Shown: positions 48,228 to 59,233 of the stretch, piece after piece
Layout of the letters: each line of letters starts with the position of its first letter
How positions within the stretch are numbered: position 1 is the first letter of the stretch
Source: Manihot esculenta
Lineage: Eukaryota > Streptophyta > Magnoliopsida > Malpighiales > Euphorbiaceae
Length of the DNA stretch: 64,000 nucleotides
Assembly: GCF_001659605.2 (NCBI RefSeq)
Contig: NC_035177.2
Span: forward strand, 31,078,136-31,142,135
Reading direction: 5' to 3'
Program-made: the position numbers and the translations under genes
The notes under the pieces: model-generated
Database searches by the model: none
Seen by the model: the letters and a program-made list of their open reading frames with translations, nothing else
Told to the model about the DNA's origin: nothing

Positions 48228-50762
48228 TGTAATACTCGGCTCGTTCAGGTATCGGAATTCCTACCGTCCGGTGGAATCTCGGATGTCGGATTCATTTTGC
48301 GGGGTATTGCAAGGGGAAACTGAAATTTCCTACAAGGGTTTCTAAAGGTTTTCTAACATGGTTTTAAGTGGTTTAAGTGTTGTGAAAGGAAAGGAAATGA
48401 GGTTTGAAGAGAAAAGACCAAGGAGGCAAAATGCAGGTTCGGCCGCCGAACGTTGCATGGTTTTGCATGCAGTTTCGGCAGTTGAAGGAAAGGCGGTTGG
48501 CCACCTATAAAGGCCCCTTTGACCGGCCATGGAGGGAGCTGGAAGCTCTCTTTGTGGTCAAGGTGGGGTTTAGGTTCTCCTTGGATGTTTTCATGCTGTT
48601 TCCTCAAATCTTGCAAGGTTTTCATGAGTTTTCACTTGGTTTTGAAGGTTTTGAGTAAAAAGAGGAAGTTGTGGAGCTTGAAGCTTGAGGAGCTTGGTTT
48701 CTCCATGTTTTGAAGCTAGGATCACACCAGCCTTTGTTCTTGAAGAGGTAAGTGTTGATCCTTATGTTTTATAGTGTTTTAAGCAAGTTTTATGGAGGGA
48801 AAGGGTAGAGTTGCATGGTTAGGGGTAAAAGGATGTGTTTGAGGGTTTTTATGCATGAGTATGTATATGTGTTATGGGTGTTGTTTGTTGGGGTTTTTAG
48901 GTAGTTTTGGACCCCTTTGTGCATATATATGAGTATATGCTTGCTATGTGTGTTGAGATGCATGTTGAGTGAGGTTTGGGGGAAGTTGTGCATGAGGTGA
49001 GCTAGGTTCTGCCTCACTGGAGAACCCAGCTTCGGCCGCCGAAGGAGGGTTCGGCCGCCGAACGTGGTGAGGAGGTGGTTTCGGCTGCCTCAACCTGCCC
49101 CCGAAGGATTGGACTTTCGTCTCTGGAGGGGAGGTTCGGTCGCCGAAGGTGCCGCCGAAGGTTAGAGACTTTCATCTCTGGAGTGTGTTTTGGCCCCCGA
49201 ACCTTGCCCCCGAAGGCTTCGGCCGCCGAAAGAGGAGATTCGGCCGCCGAAAGTAGGCGAGTTTCGTCTCTGGAGAGGACATTCGGCCGCCGAACCTGCC
49301 TCCGAAAGTGTCCTGCCCAGCCTTCTTTTGCATGCCTTTGTGTGATTGTTCTAGGATCTTTTAGGGGGTTTTTGGGGAGTTGTTTAGGAGATGTTTTCCA
49401 GTTATATTCGAGTTGTTTGGCACCTCATGTGAGTCCACCTGTGTATGATTGGACCTGAGGCAAGGTGTTTAGCTCCAGTGTGAGAGTTGGCCCAGAGTTA
49501 GTCACAGCTTGGCTTCAGTTGAGTAGAACTAACTATGCATGTTTTAAAGCTAATGGTTACGATAGTGACAGTATGAGCATGAGACACGCATCATGGATGC
49601 CATATGATAGTAGGTTGTACTGCATTAGAGATCACGAATATGCTGCATTGCATTATTCTTATTGATGGGATGGACCAAGGCGATCTCAGTAGCCCGCTAC
49701 CTGTTATGGCTAGATAAGACCTTTGGGAGCTCCTCAGTTAGGGGCTGGGCTCTAGTACATGTAGTGACCTGAGAGTCCGTAAGGACCGGGCAACGACAGA
49801 GGGAGTTCTGGGATCATGTCTAATCCGAGATGTGAGATGTTTGTGCTGTGACACATTCCATGAAAGCATATAATGACTGAACTGTTTTATGATTTCTACT
49901 CACTGGGCTCTAGTAGCTCACCCCATTCCCTTAACCCCAGTTTTGCAGGGCCAGAGTTCAGCAGAGTGCAACAGAGTGAGCTATGGGAAAAGCAGAGTGT
50001 AAGCATGGGTTGCTGTGTTTGGCTGTAATAGCATAACTAGGTTGGATAGAGTGGCTTGAGGCATGTATATGTATGAAAGAAGCTTATTGTATATGTGGTG
50101 ATGATGTACAGAGAAAGTGATGTTATGTTATGTGATGTTATGTATGTGTGTATAGTATAGTCGTGGACATGACATATGGACATGATGTGTTAGCATGATG
50201 TATATACAGGTTATGCATGAATGGAAAGAGCATGTGGGAAAGAGATAGAGTATAATGAGATAATGTCTAGAGTTGTGCTTTGCCTAGTGTATGCTGAATC
50301 CCTAGTATATGCATGTGTCCTGTTTTACGTTTCTTGATGAGAAATGTGTCAAGCTCGGCTTAACATATGATGTTTTTGTAAAACTCCAGTGATCAGGGAA
50401 GAAAGGGTATAAAACCCCTTGACCCATCAGAGAGGGAAGAAAGGGTATAAAACCCCTTGACCCATAAGAGAAAGTAAGGCTAGCCTGTATTATGTTGACC
50501 CTAAAAGAGTGGGTTCTATGTTTTCAGCTTAGTAGATCACTGGTGTAGGCCTTGACGGCTCTGGTTTTAAGGTTAAGCCTGGTGGTTTTACAGAAAAGGT
50601 TTTAAAAGCTAGTGTTCTCGTGGGCTCATGTCTGGGATTAATCTGGTACTTAGAGTTCAATTTAGGCTTGCTACGGGTCCCGGCGGCCTTAAGCCGATTT
50701 GGATCCTAGCGCTGAGCAGTTTGGAGCCGTTACAGAGAGGTATCGATTTTCGGGCTGTTACA
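48228..50762 (+). mobile_element. 5' LTR of nested LTR retrotransposon (2535 bp)
   Basis: Starts TGTAATACTCGGCTCG right after the 5-bp target-site duplication TTAAG (48223-48227) and ends GGGCTGTTACA. It is nearly identical to the 3' LTR at 52792-55334. It contains six exact copies and one variant of the palindrome TTCGGCCGCCGAA (48438, 49031, 49050, variant 49135, 49218, 49239, 49282), interspersed with TTTCGTCTCTGGAG words. It also has a 38-bp tandem duplication with GGTATAAAACCCC at about 50396-50471. All open frames inside are by-products of the repeats and are shared by both LTRs. Confidence 0.93.
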
Positions 50763-50764
50763 GA

Positions 50765-50776
50765 TGGTATCAGAGC
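50765..50776 (+). other. Primer-binding site (initiator tRNA-Met type)
   Basis: TGGTATCAGAGC two bases after the 5' LTR end, complementary to the 3' end of plant initiator tRNA-Met (established for many plant LTR elements). Confidence 0.85.
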
Positions 50777-51278
50777 ATAGGGCCTCTTGAGTACGGTGTT
50801 GAGTACGGTGTAATGAGCAAAGATGCTCAGGGATTAGAGGTATCTCACATCGGAAAGAGGTTTTTGTCTGTAGGAGGGCAAGCACAATAAGAAAGAGCGA
50901 GAGAAAGATCATGTCCACTAGGATAGGATGCAGAGTCATGTCTTGCTTGATGATGTGTAATGCCAGGTTTGATGCATGTGCATTTCTGTTGGTATGATGG
51001 ATGTTGACTGGTCCCTTAGTCCTCGATATGCTATGTTATGATATAAGATGAGTTGAGAGACCAGGTATGGCCTTTGGCACAGTTGGTCATGGCATGTTAT
51101 GCTAGATTGAGGGCTTTTGGTGACAGGATCATCCATGATATCTATGTGTTAGAGTTCATGTGTGTGCTACATGGACCCTATGTCCGGCTGCTTTTCATGT
51201 GCTTTGTGTGTTTACATGGATCACATGATGTGAAGCTGATGTGTGCTTGTGTGCCTGTTGTGTTTCAGCAGAGTGAGG

Positions 51279-51974
51279 ATGCAAGGTGCTAGTCAGTTTG
51301 TGGAGTCAGATCCATCTGAGTGGGAAGGTACACACACTTTTTCTCCCATTCTGCCAGGAGTGCAGTCAGGAGGAGTTGGTAGGAAGGAACTATCAAGGAA
51401 CCCTGAAGGATCGCTAGAGGTAAACAAAGAAGGAAAGGAGCAAGGAAGAGTGTCCGGAGACATCATGAGAGAAGAGAGAATGGATGTGACAAGGAGGGAT
51501 GTAGGTGTGCAAGTGAATATGGATGAAGAAAGTATGGGAAAGTCGGAAGATGATGCGCAGGCAAAGGAGTCCAAGATCTCAAGTTCAGGAGAAGTTGAAC
51601 ACTCCATTCTGAGCACAGCTGCGAAAAGAGAGAAAAAGAAGGTTAGAGGCCTTCGGCAGTCGAAGAAGGGCAAGTTTTGGCAGAGACTAAAGACTAGTTT
51701 CGGTGCTGGTGGTTCTGGCTCAGGCCCTCCAAGATGTGTGACGTGCGGAAGGTTACATCGTGGACCTTGTCGGATTGGTACTACGGCATGTTTCACGTGT
51801 GGACAAGAAGGGCACTTTGCGCGTGACTGTCCTACTGCGCCCAGGGTGGGACAAGCCCAGCGGTTAGCTACCAGGAATGTGGATCAGGCCAGTCACCAAA
51901 GACGGAGAGGAGCAGATACAGCGGACACAGTGATGCCAGGTATGCTCACTTGTTCCTGTTCTGTTGTTTTGTGA
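51279..51974 (+). CDS. Gag-derived fragment with CCHC zinc knuckle (chromovirus-like)
   Basis: Open frame of about 231 aa from MQGASQFVES. The N-terminal two-thirds is a charged Glu/Lys/Ser-rich segment. The C-terminus has two Cys/His clusters: CVTCGRLHRGPC and a classic CCHC knuckle CFTCGQEGHFARDC (51789-51830). This combination is typical of gag of plant Ty3/gypsy chromoviruses of the Tekay/Del type. The capsid-like upstream part of gag is missing, so the frame is a remnant, although it has no internal stop. The knuckle would bind element RNA (family knowledge). Confidence 0.8.
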   Translation: MQGASQFVESDPSEWEGTHTFSPILPGVQSGGVGRKELSRNPEGSLEVNKEGKEQGRVSGDIMREERMDVTRRDVGVQVNMDEESMGKSEDDAQAKESKISSSGEVEHSILSTAAKREKKKVRGLRQSKKGKFWQRLKTSFGAGGSGSGPPRCVTCGRLHRGPCRIGTTACFTCGQEGHFARDCPTAPRVGQAQRLATRNVDQASHQRRRGADTADTVMPGMLTCSCSVVL

Positions 51975-52791
51975 GTCCTAGTGTTTCTTTTGCGTTAGGT
52001 GCTCTAGGAGCTTTGCGCGGTTGAGTTGATAGCTTCTCGGCTTAGCGTGTCCTCTTTGGGTAGGTAGACCCGGGTAGGATTCATCTCTGGCAACGGTTCA
52101 GTCTAGTGTCTTTGAGAGTAGCTGCTTTCCACTCGACTTGATGGTCCTAGACTTGCGTGTCTGGATGTCATTCGGGGGATGGCTGGGTTTTCTCTTATGC
52201 TACTGGTGTTACCTGCGTCTGCAGCGCAAGGTAGTCAGGAGCGGAGTTCAGGATGGATCCGAGATAGGTGTCAGAGGGGACCGAGTAGAATGCCTAGAGG
52301 TTTGATGTCAGCTGTCAGGCTCGTAGGGTGTTTAGGAGTGGTTGTGCGAGAGAGTTCTTGTTCAGGTTTGAGAGGTTAGCAGGCAGGTCTGGGAACCCGC
52401 CTTCATCTTGTAGTGTGAGAGTGGTTAGACGTGTGCGTAGGCTAGTGTCAGGTTGACTGACCATCAGTCAGTCAAGGAGGTAGAGTTGGTATAGAAATGG
52501 AACGTCACAAGATGGCATCCGCAGAGGTGTGAGAGTGATGAAGAGAGCGGAGGATGAATGGTCCAGTGTGATGTGAGTGTGATGTGAGAGAAAGAAGAGG
52601 AGGATCAGAGTAGCGCAGCAGAAGCCTGTGGCGAGTTAAAGACGAAACCAGTTTCGTAAAGATGAAGAGAGAAGGGCAAGGATCAGAGTGCACAGTGGAA
52701 GCTTGTGCCGTTCTGGAGAGGTGTTATGTTTCGTTTACCTGTTTATTTGTTTTAACATTCGAGGACGAATGTTTTTATAAGGGGGGTAAAT
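51975..52791 (+). mobile_element. Remnant internal region: protease trace and polypurine tract
   Basis: A frameshifted aspartic-protease trace is readable near 52120-52190 (LDLMVLDLRV, then an LGMDWL-like remnant). Reverse transcriptase, RNase H and integrase are absent. The sequence 52755-52791 (ATTCGAGGACGAATGTTTTTATAAGGGGGG) has the conserved chromovirus 3' end with the polypurine tract just before the 3' LTR. The element is therefore non-autonomous. Confidence 0.7.
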
Positions 52792-55334
52792 TGTAATACC
52801 CGGCTCGTTCAGGCATCGAAATTCCTACCGTCCGGTGGAATCTCGGATGTCGGATTCGTTTTGCGGGGTATTGCAAGGGGAAACTAAAGTTTTCTACAAA
52901 GGTTTCTAAAGGTTTTCTAACATGGTTTTAAGTGGTTTAAGTGTTGTGAAAGGAAAGGAAATGAGATTTGAAGAGAAAAGACCAAGGAGGCAAAATGCAG
53001 GTTCGGCCGCCGAAGGGAAAGTTCGGCCGCCGAACGTTGCATGGTTTTGCATGCAGTTTCGGCAGCCGAAGGAAAGGCGGTTGGCCACCTATAAAGGCCC
53101 CTTTGACCGGCCATGGAGGGAGCTGGAAGCTCTCTTTGTGGTCAAGGTGGGGTTTAGGTTCTCCTTGGATGTTTTCATGCTGTTTCCTCAAATCTTGCAA
53201 GGTTTTCATGAGTTTTCACTTGGTTTTGAAGGTTTTGAGTAAAAAGAGGAAGTTGTGGAGCTTGAAGCTTGAGGAGCTTGGTTTCTCCATGTTTTGAAGC
53301 TAGGATCACACCAGACTTTGTTCTTGAAGAGGTAAGTGTTGATCCTTATGTTTTATAGTGTTTTAAGCAAGTTTTATGGAGGGAAAGGGTAGAGTTGCAT
53401 GGTTAGCGGTAAAAGGATGTGTTTGAGGGTTTTTATGCATGAGTATGTATATGTGTTATGGGTGTTGTTTGTTGGGGTTTTTAGGTAGTTTTGGACCCCT
53501 TTGTGCATATATATGAGTATATGCTTGCTATGTGTGTTGAGATGCATGTTGAGTGAGGTTTGGAGGAAGTTGTGCATGAGGTGAGCTAGGTTCTGCCTCA
53601 CTGGAGAACCCAGCTTCGGCCGCCGAAGGAGGGTTCGGCCGCCGAACGTGGTGAGGAGGTGGTTTCGGCTGCCTCAACCTGCCCCCGAAGGATTGGACTT
53701 TCGTCTCTGGAGGGGAGGTTCGGCCGCCGAAGGTTAGAGACTTTCGTCTCTGGAGTGTGTTTTGGCCCCCGAACCTTGCCCCCGAAGGCTTCGGCCGCTG
53801 AAAGAGGAGATTCGGCCGCCGAAAGTAGGCGAGTTTCGTCTCTGGAGAGGACATTCGGCCGTCGAACCTGCCTCCGAAAGTGTCCTGCCCAGCCTTCTTT
53901 TGCATGCCTTTGTGTGATTGTTCTAGGATCTTTTAGGGGGTTTTTGGGGAGTTGTTTAGGAGATGTTTTTCAGTTATGTTCGAGTTGTTTGGCACCTCAT
54001 GTGAGTCCACCTGTGTATGATTGGACCTGAGGCAAGGTGTTTAGCTCCAGTGTGAGAGTTGGCCCAGAGTTAGTCACAGCTTGGCTTCAGGTGAGTAGAA
54101 CTAACTATGCATGTTTTAAAGCTAATGGTTACGATAGTGACAGTATGAGCATGAGACACGCATCATGGATGCCATATAATAGTAGGTTGTACTGCATTAG
54201 AGATCACGAATATGCTGCATTGCATTATTCTTGTTGATGGGATGGACCAAGGCGATCTCAGTAGCCCGCTACCTGTTATGGCTAGATAAGACCTTTGGGA
54301 GCTCCTTAGTTAGGGGCCGGGCTCTAGTACATGTAGTGACCTGAGAGTCCGTAAGGACTGGGCACCGACAGAGGGAGTTCTGGGATCATGTCTAATCCGA
54401 GATGTGAGATGTTTGTGCTGTGACACATTCCATGAAAGAATATAATGACTGAACTGTTTTATGATTTCTACTCACTGGGCTCTAGTAGCTCACCCCATTC
54501 CCTTAACCCCAGTTTTGCAGGGCCAGAGTTCAGCAGAGTGCAGCAGAGTGAGCTATGGGAAAAGCAGAGTGTAAGCATGGGTTGCTGTGTTTGGCTGTAA
54601 TAGCATAACTAGGTTGGATAGAGTGGCTTGAGGCATGTATATGTATGAAAGAAGCTTGTTGTATATGTGGTGATGATGTACAGAGAAAGTGATGTTATGT
54701 TATGTGATGTTATGTATGTGTGTATAGTATAGTCGTGGACATGACATATGGACATGATGTGTTAGCATGATGTATATACAGGTTATGCATGAATGGAAAG
54801 AGCATGTGGGAAAGAGATAGAGTATAATGAGATAATGTCTAGAGTTGTGCTTTGCCTAGTGTATGCTGAATCCCTAGTATATGCATGTGTCCTGTTTTAC
54901 GTTTCTTGATGAGAAATGTGTCAAGCTCGGCTTAACATATGATGTGTTTGTAAAACTCCAGTGATCAGGGAAGAAAGGGTATAAAACCCCTTGACCCATC
55001 AGAGAGGGAAGAAAGGGTATAAAACCCCTTGACCCATAAGAGAAAGTAAGGCTAGCCTGTATTATGTTGACCCTAAAAGAGTTGGTTCTATGTTTTCAGC
55101 TTAGTAGATCACTGGTGTAGGTCTTGACGGCTCTGGTTTTAAGGTTAAGCCTGGTGGTTTTACAGAAAAGGTTTTAAAAGATAGTGTTCTCGTGGGCTCA
55201 TGTCTGGAATTAATCAGGTACTCAGAGTTCAGTTTAGGCTTGCTACGGGTCCCGGCGGCCTTAAACCGATTTGGATCCTAGCGCCGAGCAGTTTGGAGCC
55301 GTTACAGAGGGGTATCGGTTTCCGGGCTGTTACA
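52792..55334 (+). mobile_element. 3' LTR of nested LTR retrotransposon (2543 bp)
   Basis: Starts TGTAATACCCGGC and ends GGGCTGTTACA, followed by the TTAAG target-site duplication at 55335-55339. It is 8 bp longer than the 5' LTR: one extra 20-bp palindrome unit near 53008-53027 and 12 bp fewer near 53725. The remaining differences that I checked are almost all transitions. High LTR identity marks a recent insertion. Confidence 0.93.
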
Positions 55335-55351
55335 TTAAGTATTTGAGTGCG
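55335..55351 (-). mobile_element. SINE copy 2, head-side part
   Basis: On the minus strand this reads GCACTCAAATACTTAA, the 5' end of the SINE, matching GCACTCACAGACTTAG of copy 1. The right target-site duplication ATTATGAAAATATC (55352-55365) matches the left one at 48132-48145 with one mismatch. Confidence 0.7.
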
Positions 55352-55365
55352 ATTATGAAAATATC

Positions 55366-56471
55366 CTTATTTTTGTTAACAAAATAAATCCTTCATCTAT
55401 TTTATTCATTTCTACAATTAAAATTTAATTGGTGAAATATTTTATTAGGAGAGTTAAAATGTAATCGGTGAAATATTATTATTTTGTAATTTAGAGAATG
55501 ATTTACGAAAAATTATCCTTATAACATTTGATTAAATATTATTTAATAATTGTCCAACTATTACAATAGTTAATCACTGCTATTGTCTAACATGATTTAA
55601 TTCTAAATTTTTATTAATCGGATTAATTTTGTTGGATAAAATTATAATTTCTATAAAGTTTATAAGATAAATTTATCACTAATTTTCTAAGTTTTTTTTA
55701 AAACTTTTTAGGGAGGATAATCTAAGGTTTTATATTTTATTAATTATATTTTTTATATTTTAAATTATAAATTTTATTTTTATTTTATATTTTTTTTAAT
55801 TAGCACGAGATTAAAAAACGCATTCAACAAAAGAATAAAAGAAAGTGTTTGGTGGAAGGAATTTTTTTTTTTTTTTTTTTAAAAAAAGAAATCATTAGAC
55901 GAAGAAGAGAGAGTTATCATGTGAATCATGTGAATGTCATAGTTAATGTTATTTTAACCTTAAAATTTAGCATTCTCATTTTCTTTGAAGAAAATTAATA
56001 ATTATTAATTAATTTTGAAGTCAATTAGAAAGCAACTTCCAAGGATAGGCGCAATTTTTGTGAAAACTACTTAAATAAATTTTTATTAAGCATTATTTAA
56101 GTTTTTCCTTTTTTATGAAATTAAGCATTATTTTTAATTTTATTTTGTCAATTTCTTTTAATTTAGAATTATATAATAAAAGCAATTTGTTTTGGTGGAA
56201 TTTAAAATTTTCAAAGAGAAATTATAAATATTTTACTTATGATAATAAAAGTGAATTTTAATATAAAAATAAAATGACAAGAAATAGTTAATGGCCTTGC
56301 CTAATATTTTTCAATAGTATTAACAAGAAATCATGACAACCACAAGATCTGAGATTGGATGATAGAGTGAGACAAAATGAAAATAAATAAGAGAGGAATA
56401 TAAGAATCTAAAAGGATTCTTTCAACTTCTAAGCTTCTACTGCTGCCTCTGCAATTTTAACAGTGTATACA
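55366..56471. other. AT-rich spacer and CLC promoter region
   Basis: No coding signal. A T20 run lies at about 55861-55880. The last about 100 bp (CTTTCAACTTCTAAGCTTC) look like a pyrimidine-rich leader of the CLC gene. Confidence 0.5.
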
Positions 56472-59233
56472 ATGAAAGGAAATTCAAGCCAATTGGCCTC
56501 TGAAGCAATAGCACCACCCCACAACATGGAAGCTGGTGAAGATGAAAGAGACCCAGAAAGCAATGATTCTCTCCAACACCCACTCCTCAAGAGAAGCATA
56601 ACTCTATCTTCCAATCCATTAGCCCTGGTTGGAGCTAAAGTCTCTCACATAGAGAGCTTGGATTATGAGTACTCTCTTCTCTCTTTGCAATTCTTGCTCT
56701 CTTTTCTTCAAGAATCTGATCATGTGGGCTTGACTGATACAGGATCAACGAGAATGATTTTTTCAAGCATGATTGGAGAAGCAGATCCAAAGTTCAAGTT
56801 CTGCAATATATTTTCATGAAATGGACACTTGCCTTTCTCGTTGGACTTCTCACTGGTTTAATTGCCACCCTTATCAATCTTGCAATTGAGAACATTGCTG
56901 GCTATAAGCTTCTTGCTGTTTTTCAATTCATAGAGAATGAAAGGTTCTGCAACATCCTTACGTTTCTGTTATCACTTCTTTCCATCTTGACAATGGCTGG
57001 TGATGATCCTGATGCTTTGTTTCTTTTATGTGGTGCAGGTATTTAACAGGGTTAGCTTATTTTGCTGGAGCTAATCTTATTTTAACTGGGTTTGCTTCTG
57101 TTTTGTGTGTGTGCTTTGCACCCACAGCAGCAGGGCCTGGCATCCCTGAAATCAAAGCTTATCTTAATGGAATTGATACTCCCGACATGTTTGGGGTCTC
57201 AACGTTGATTGTTAAGGTGGGTTTGATTTCAAATACAATCTCCTGCAATCAAATGTAATAATATTTTTACTTGCTATTTTAGATATTTGGAAGCATTGGA
57301 GCTGTTGCTGCTGGTCTAGATTTAGGGAAAGAAGGACCATTGGTACACATTGGCAGCTGCATTGCTTCCCTATTAGGCCAAGGGGGACCTGATAATTACC
57401 GTGTCAAGTGGCGATGGCTTCGTTACTTTAACAACGACAGGGATCTCCGGGACATCATCACTTGTGGTGCTTCGTCAGGTGTTTGTGCAGCCTTCCGAGC
57501 TCCGGTGGGTGGTGTGTTGTTTTCTCTTGAGGAGGTAGCAACTTGGTGGAGGAGTGCACTTCTCTGGAGAACTTTCTTTAGCACAGCCGTTGTGGTGGTG
57601 GTGCTCAGGGGTTTTATAGAACTCTGCAATTCAGGAAAGTGTGGACTTTTTGGAAGAGGAGGGCTGATCATGTTTGATGTGAGCAATGTTACTGTGACTT
57701 ATCAGGCGATGGATATCATCCCAGTGATCATAATTGGCATACTTGGTGGAGTTCTGGGGAGCATCTACAACTACCTTCTTCACAAGGTCCTCAGAGTCTA
57801 TAATCTCATCAACCAGTAAGCAATCTGATCTGAATTCTACCTTTCAATTTATTGCATGCCATAAATAAAATCCATGAATCTTGTTTCATTTCAGGAAGGG
57901 AAGAATGCCCAAGCTACTCCTCAGTTTAACAGTTTCAATTTTTACCTCAGTGTGCCTGTATTGCCTCCCATTTCTTGCCAGATGCCAGCCTTGTGATCCC
58001 TCCACAACAGAGCCATGTCCTACCAATGGACGTTCTGGCAACTTCAAGCAATTCAACTGTGCTAAGGGCTATTACAATGATCTTGCTACACTTCTTCTTA
58101 CCACAAATGATGATGCTGTCCGAAACATCTTCTCTTCCAACACTCCAAAAGAATTTCAGCCTGTGTCTCTCTTAATTTTCTTTGCAGTTTATTGCGTTTT
58201 AGGACTATTTACCTTTGGCATTGCAGTACCCTCAGGTCTCTTCCTCCCTATGATACTTATGGGGTCAGCTTATGGCCGTCTGCTTGGTGTTATCATGGGT
58301 TCCTATACCAATATTGACCAGGGGCTTTATGCAGTTCTTGGTGCAGCTTCGCTCATGGCTGGCTCGATGAGGATGACTGTTTCACTCTGTGTAATTTTTC
58401 TTGAACTTACAAACAACCTTTTATTACTTCCCATAACAATGATTGTCCTCCTGATAGCAAAAACAGTAGGAGACAGCTTCAATCCAAGTGTTTATGATAT
58501 TATACTGCACCTAAAAGGCCTACCTTTCTTGGACGCAAATCCTGAGCCATGGATGAGAAATCTCACCGTGGGCGAGCTTGCTAATGCCAAATCACCACTG
58601 GTTACTCTTTCTGGAGTGGAGAAGGTTTCCCGGATTGTAGATGTCCTTAAAAACACCACGCACAATGGGTTCCCTGTGGTGGACGAGGAGGTGGTACCGC
58701 CTGTTGGGCAAGCCACAGGGGCAACAGAATTGCATGGATTAATCCTGCGAGCTCACCTTGTTCAAGCGCTCAAGAAGAAGTGGTTCCTGAAGGAGAAGAG
58801 GAGAACAGAGGAGTGGGAAGTAAGAGAGAAATTTACGTGGGTTGAGTTGGCTGAGAGGGAAGGGAAGATTGAAGAGGTTGCAGTGACAATGGATGAAATG
58901 GAAATGTATGTTGATCTGCATCCTCTCACCAATACAACACCGTACACGGTTGTAGAGAGCATTTCATTGGCAAAAGCTCTGGTGCTTTTCAGGCAAGTAG
59001 GGCTTCGCCACTTGCTCATTGTTCCCAAATATGAAGCTGCCGGCGTAAGTTTATCAAGCATTTCACACTAACTTCAAATAGATACACACAACACCAGTTG
59101 GTTAATTGCATGCTTTATGCTGTAGGTGTCTCCGGTGGTCGGAATGTTGACTCGGCAGGATTTAAGGGCATACAACATCTTGAGTGCCTTTCCTCATTTG
59201 GTCAGATCAGATTGCAGAGAAAAGCAGAACTAA
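56472..59233 (+). CDS. CLC: CLC-a/b-type anion channel/transporter (vacuolar nitrate/chloride)
   Basis: Six exons: 56472-56668, 56743-56943, 57039-57216, 57283-57815, 57895-59044, 59126-59233; 2367 nt, 788 aa. The N-terminus has an acidic dileucine-like signal (HPLLKRS) and NPLALVGAKVSHIESLDYE. The CLC core carries the selectivity-filter GPGIP (Pro166, the nitrate-type residue), the gating Glu209 in GKEGP and the proton Glu276 in FSLEE. Two CBS domains lie at the C-terminus (about 600-780). In plant CLC-a these residues make a NO3-/H+ exchanger of the tonoplast (family knowledge). The first two introns are short (74 and 95 bp). If the first is missed, the gene appears frameshifted; with it the protein is continuous. 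The choice between CLC-a and CLC-b is not resolved. Confidence 0.93.

Noticed and set aside
52906..53905. Several 60-125 aa frames in the LTRs, on both strands (also at 48342-49458)
   Set aside because: They are duplicated in both LTRs and driven by the repeat FGGR-type translation of the palindrome; no protein family.
56463..56819. Apparent frameshift or truncation near the start of the CLC gene
   Set aside because: A 74-bp GT-AG intron (56669-56742) restores a continuous, family-like sequence (LDYE|INEND), so the gene is intact.
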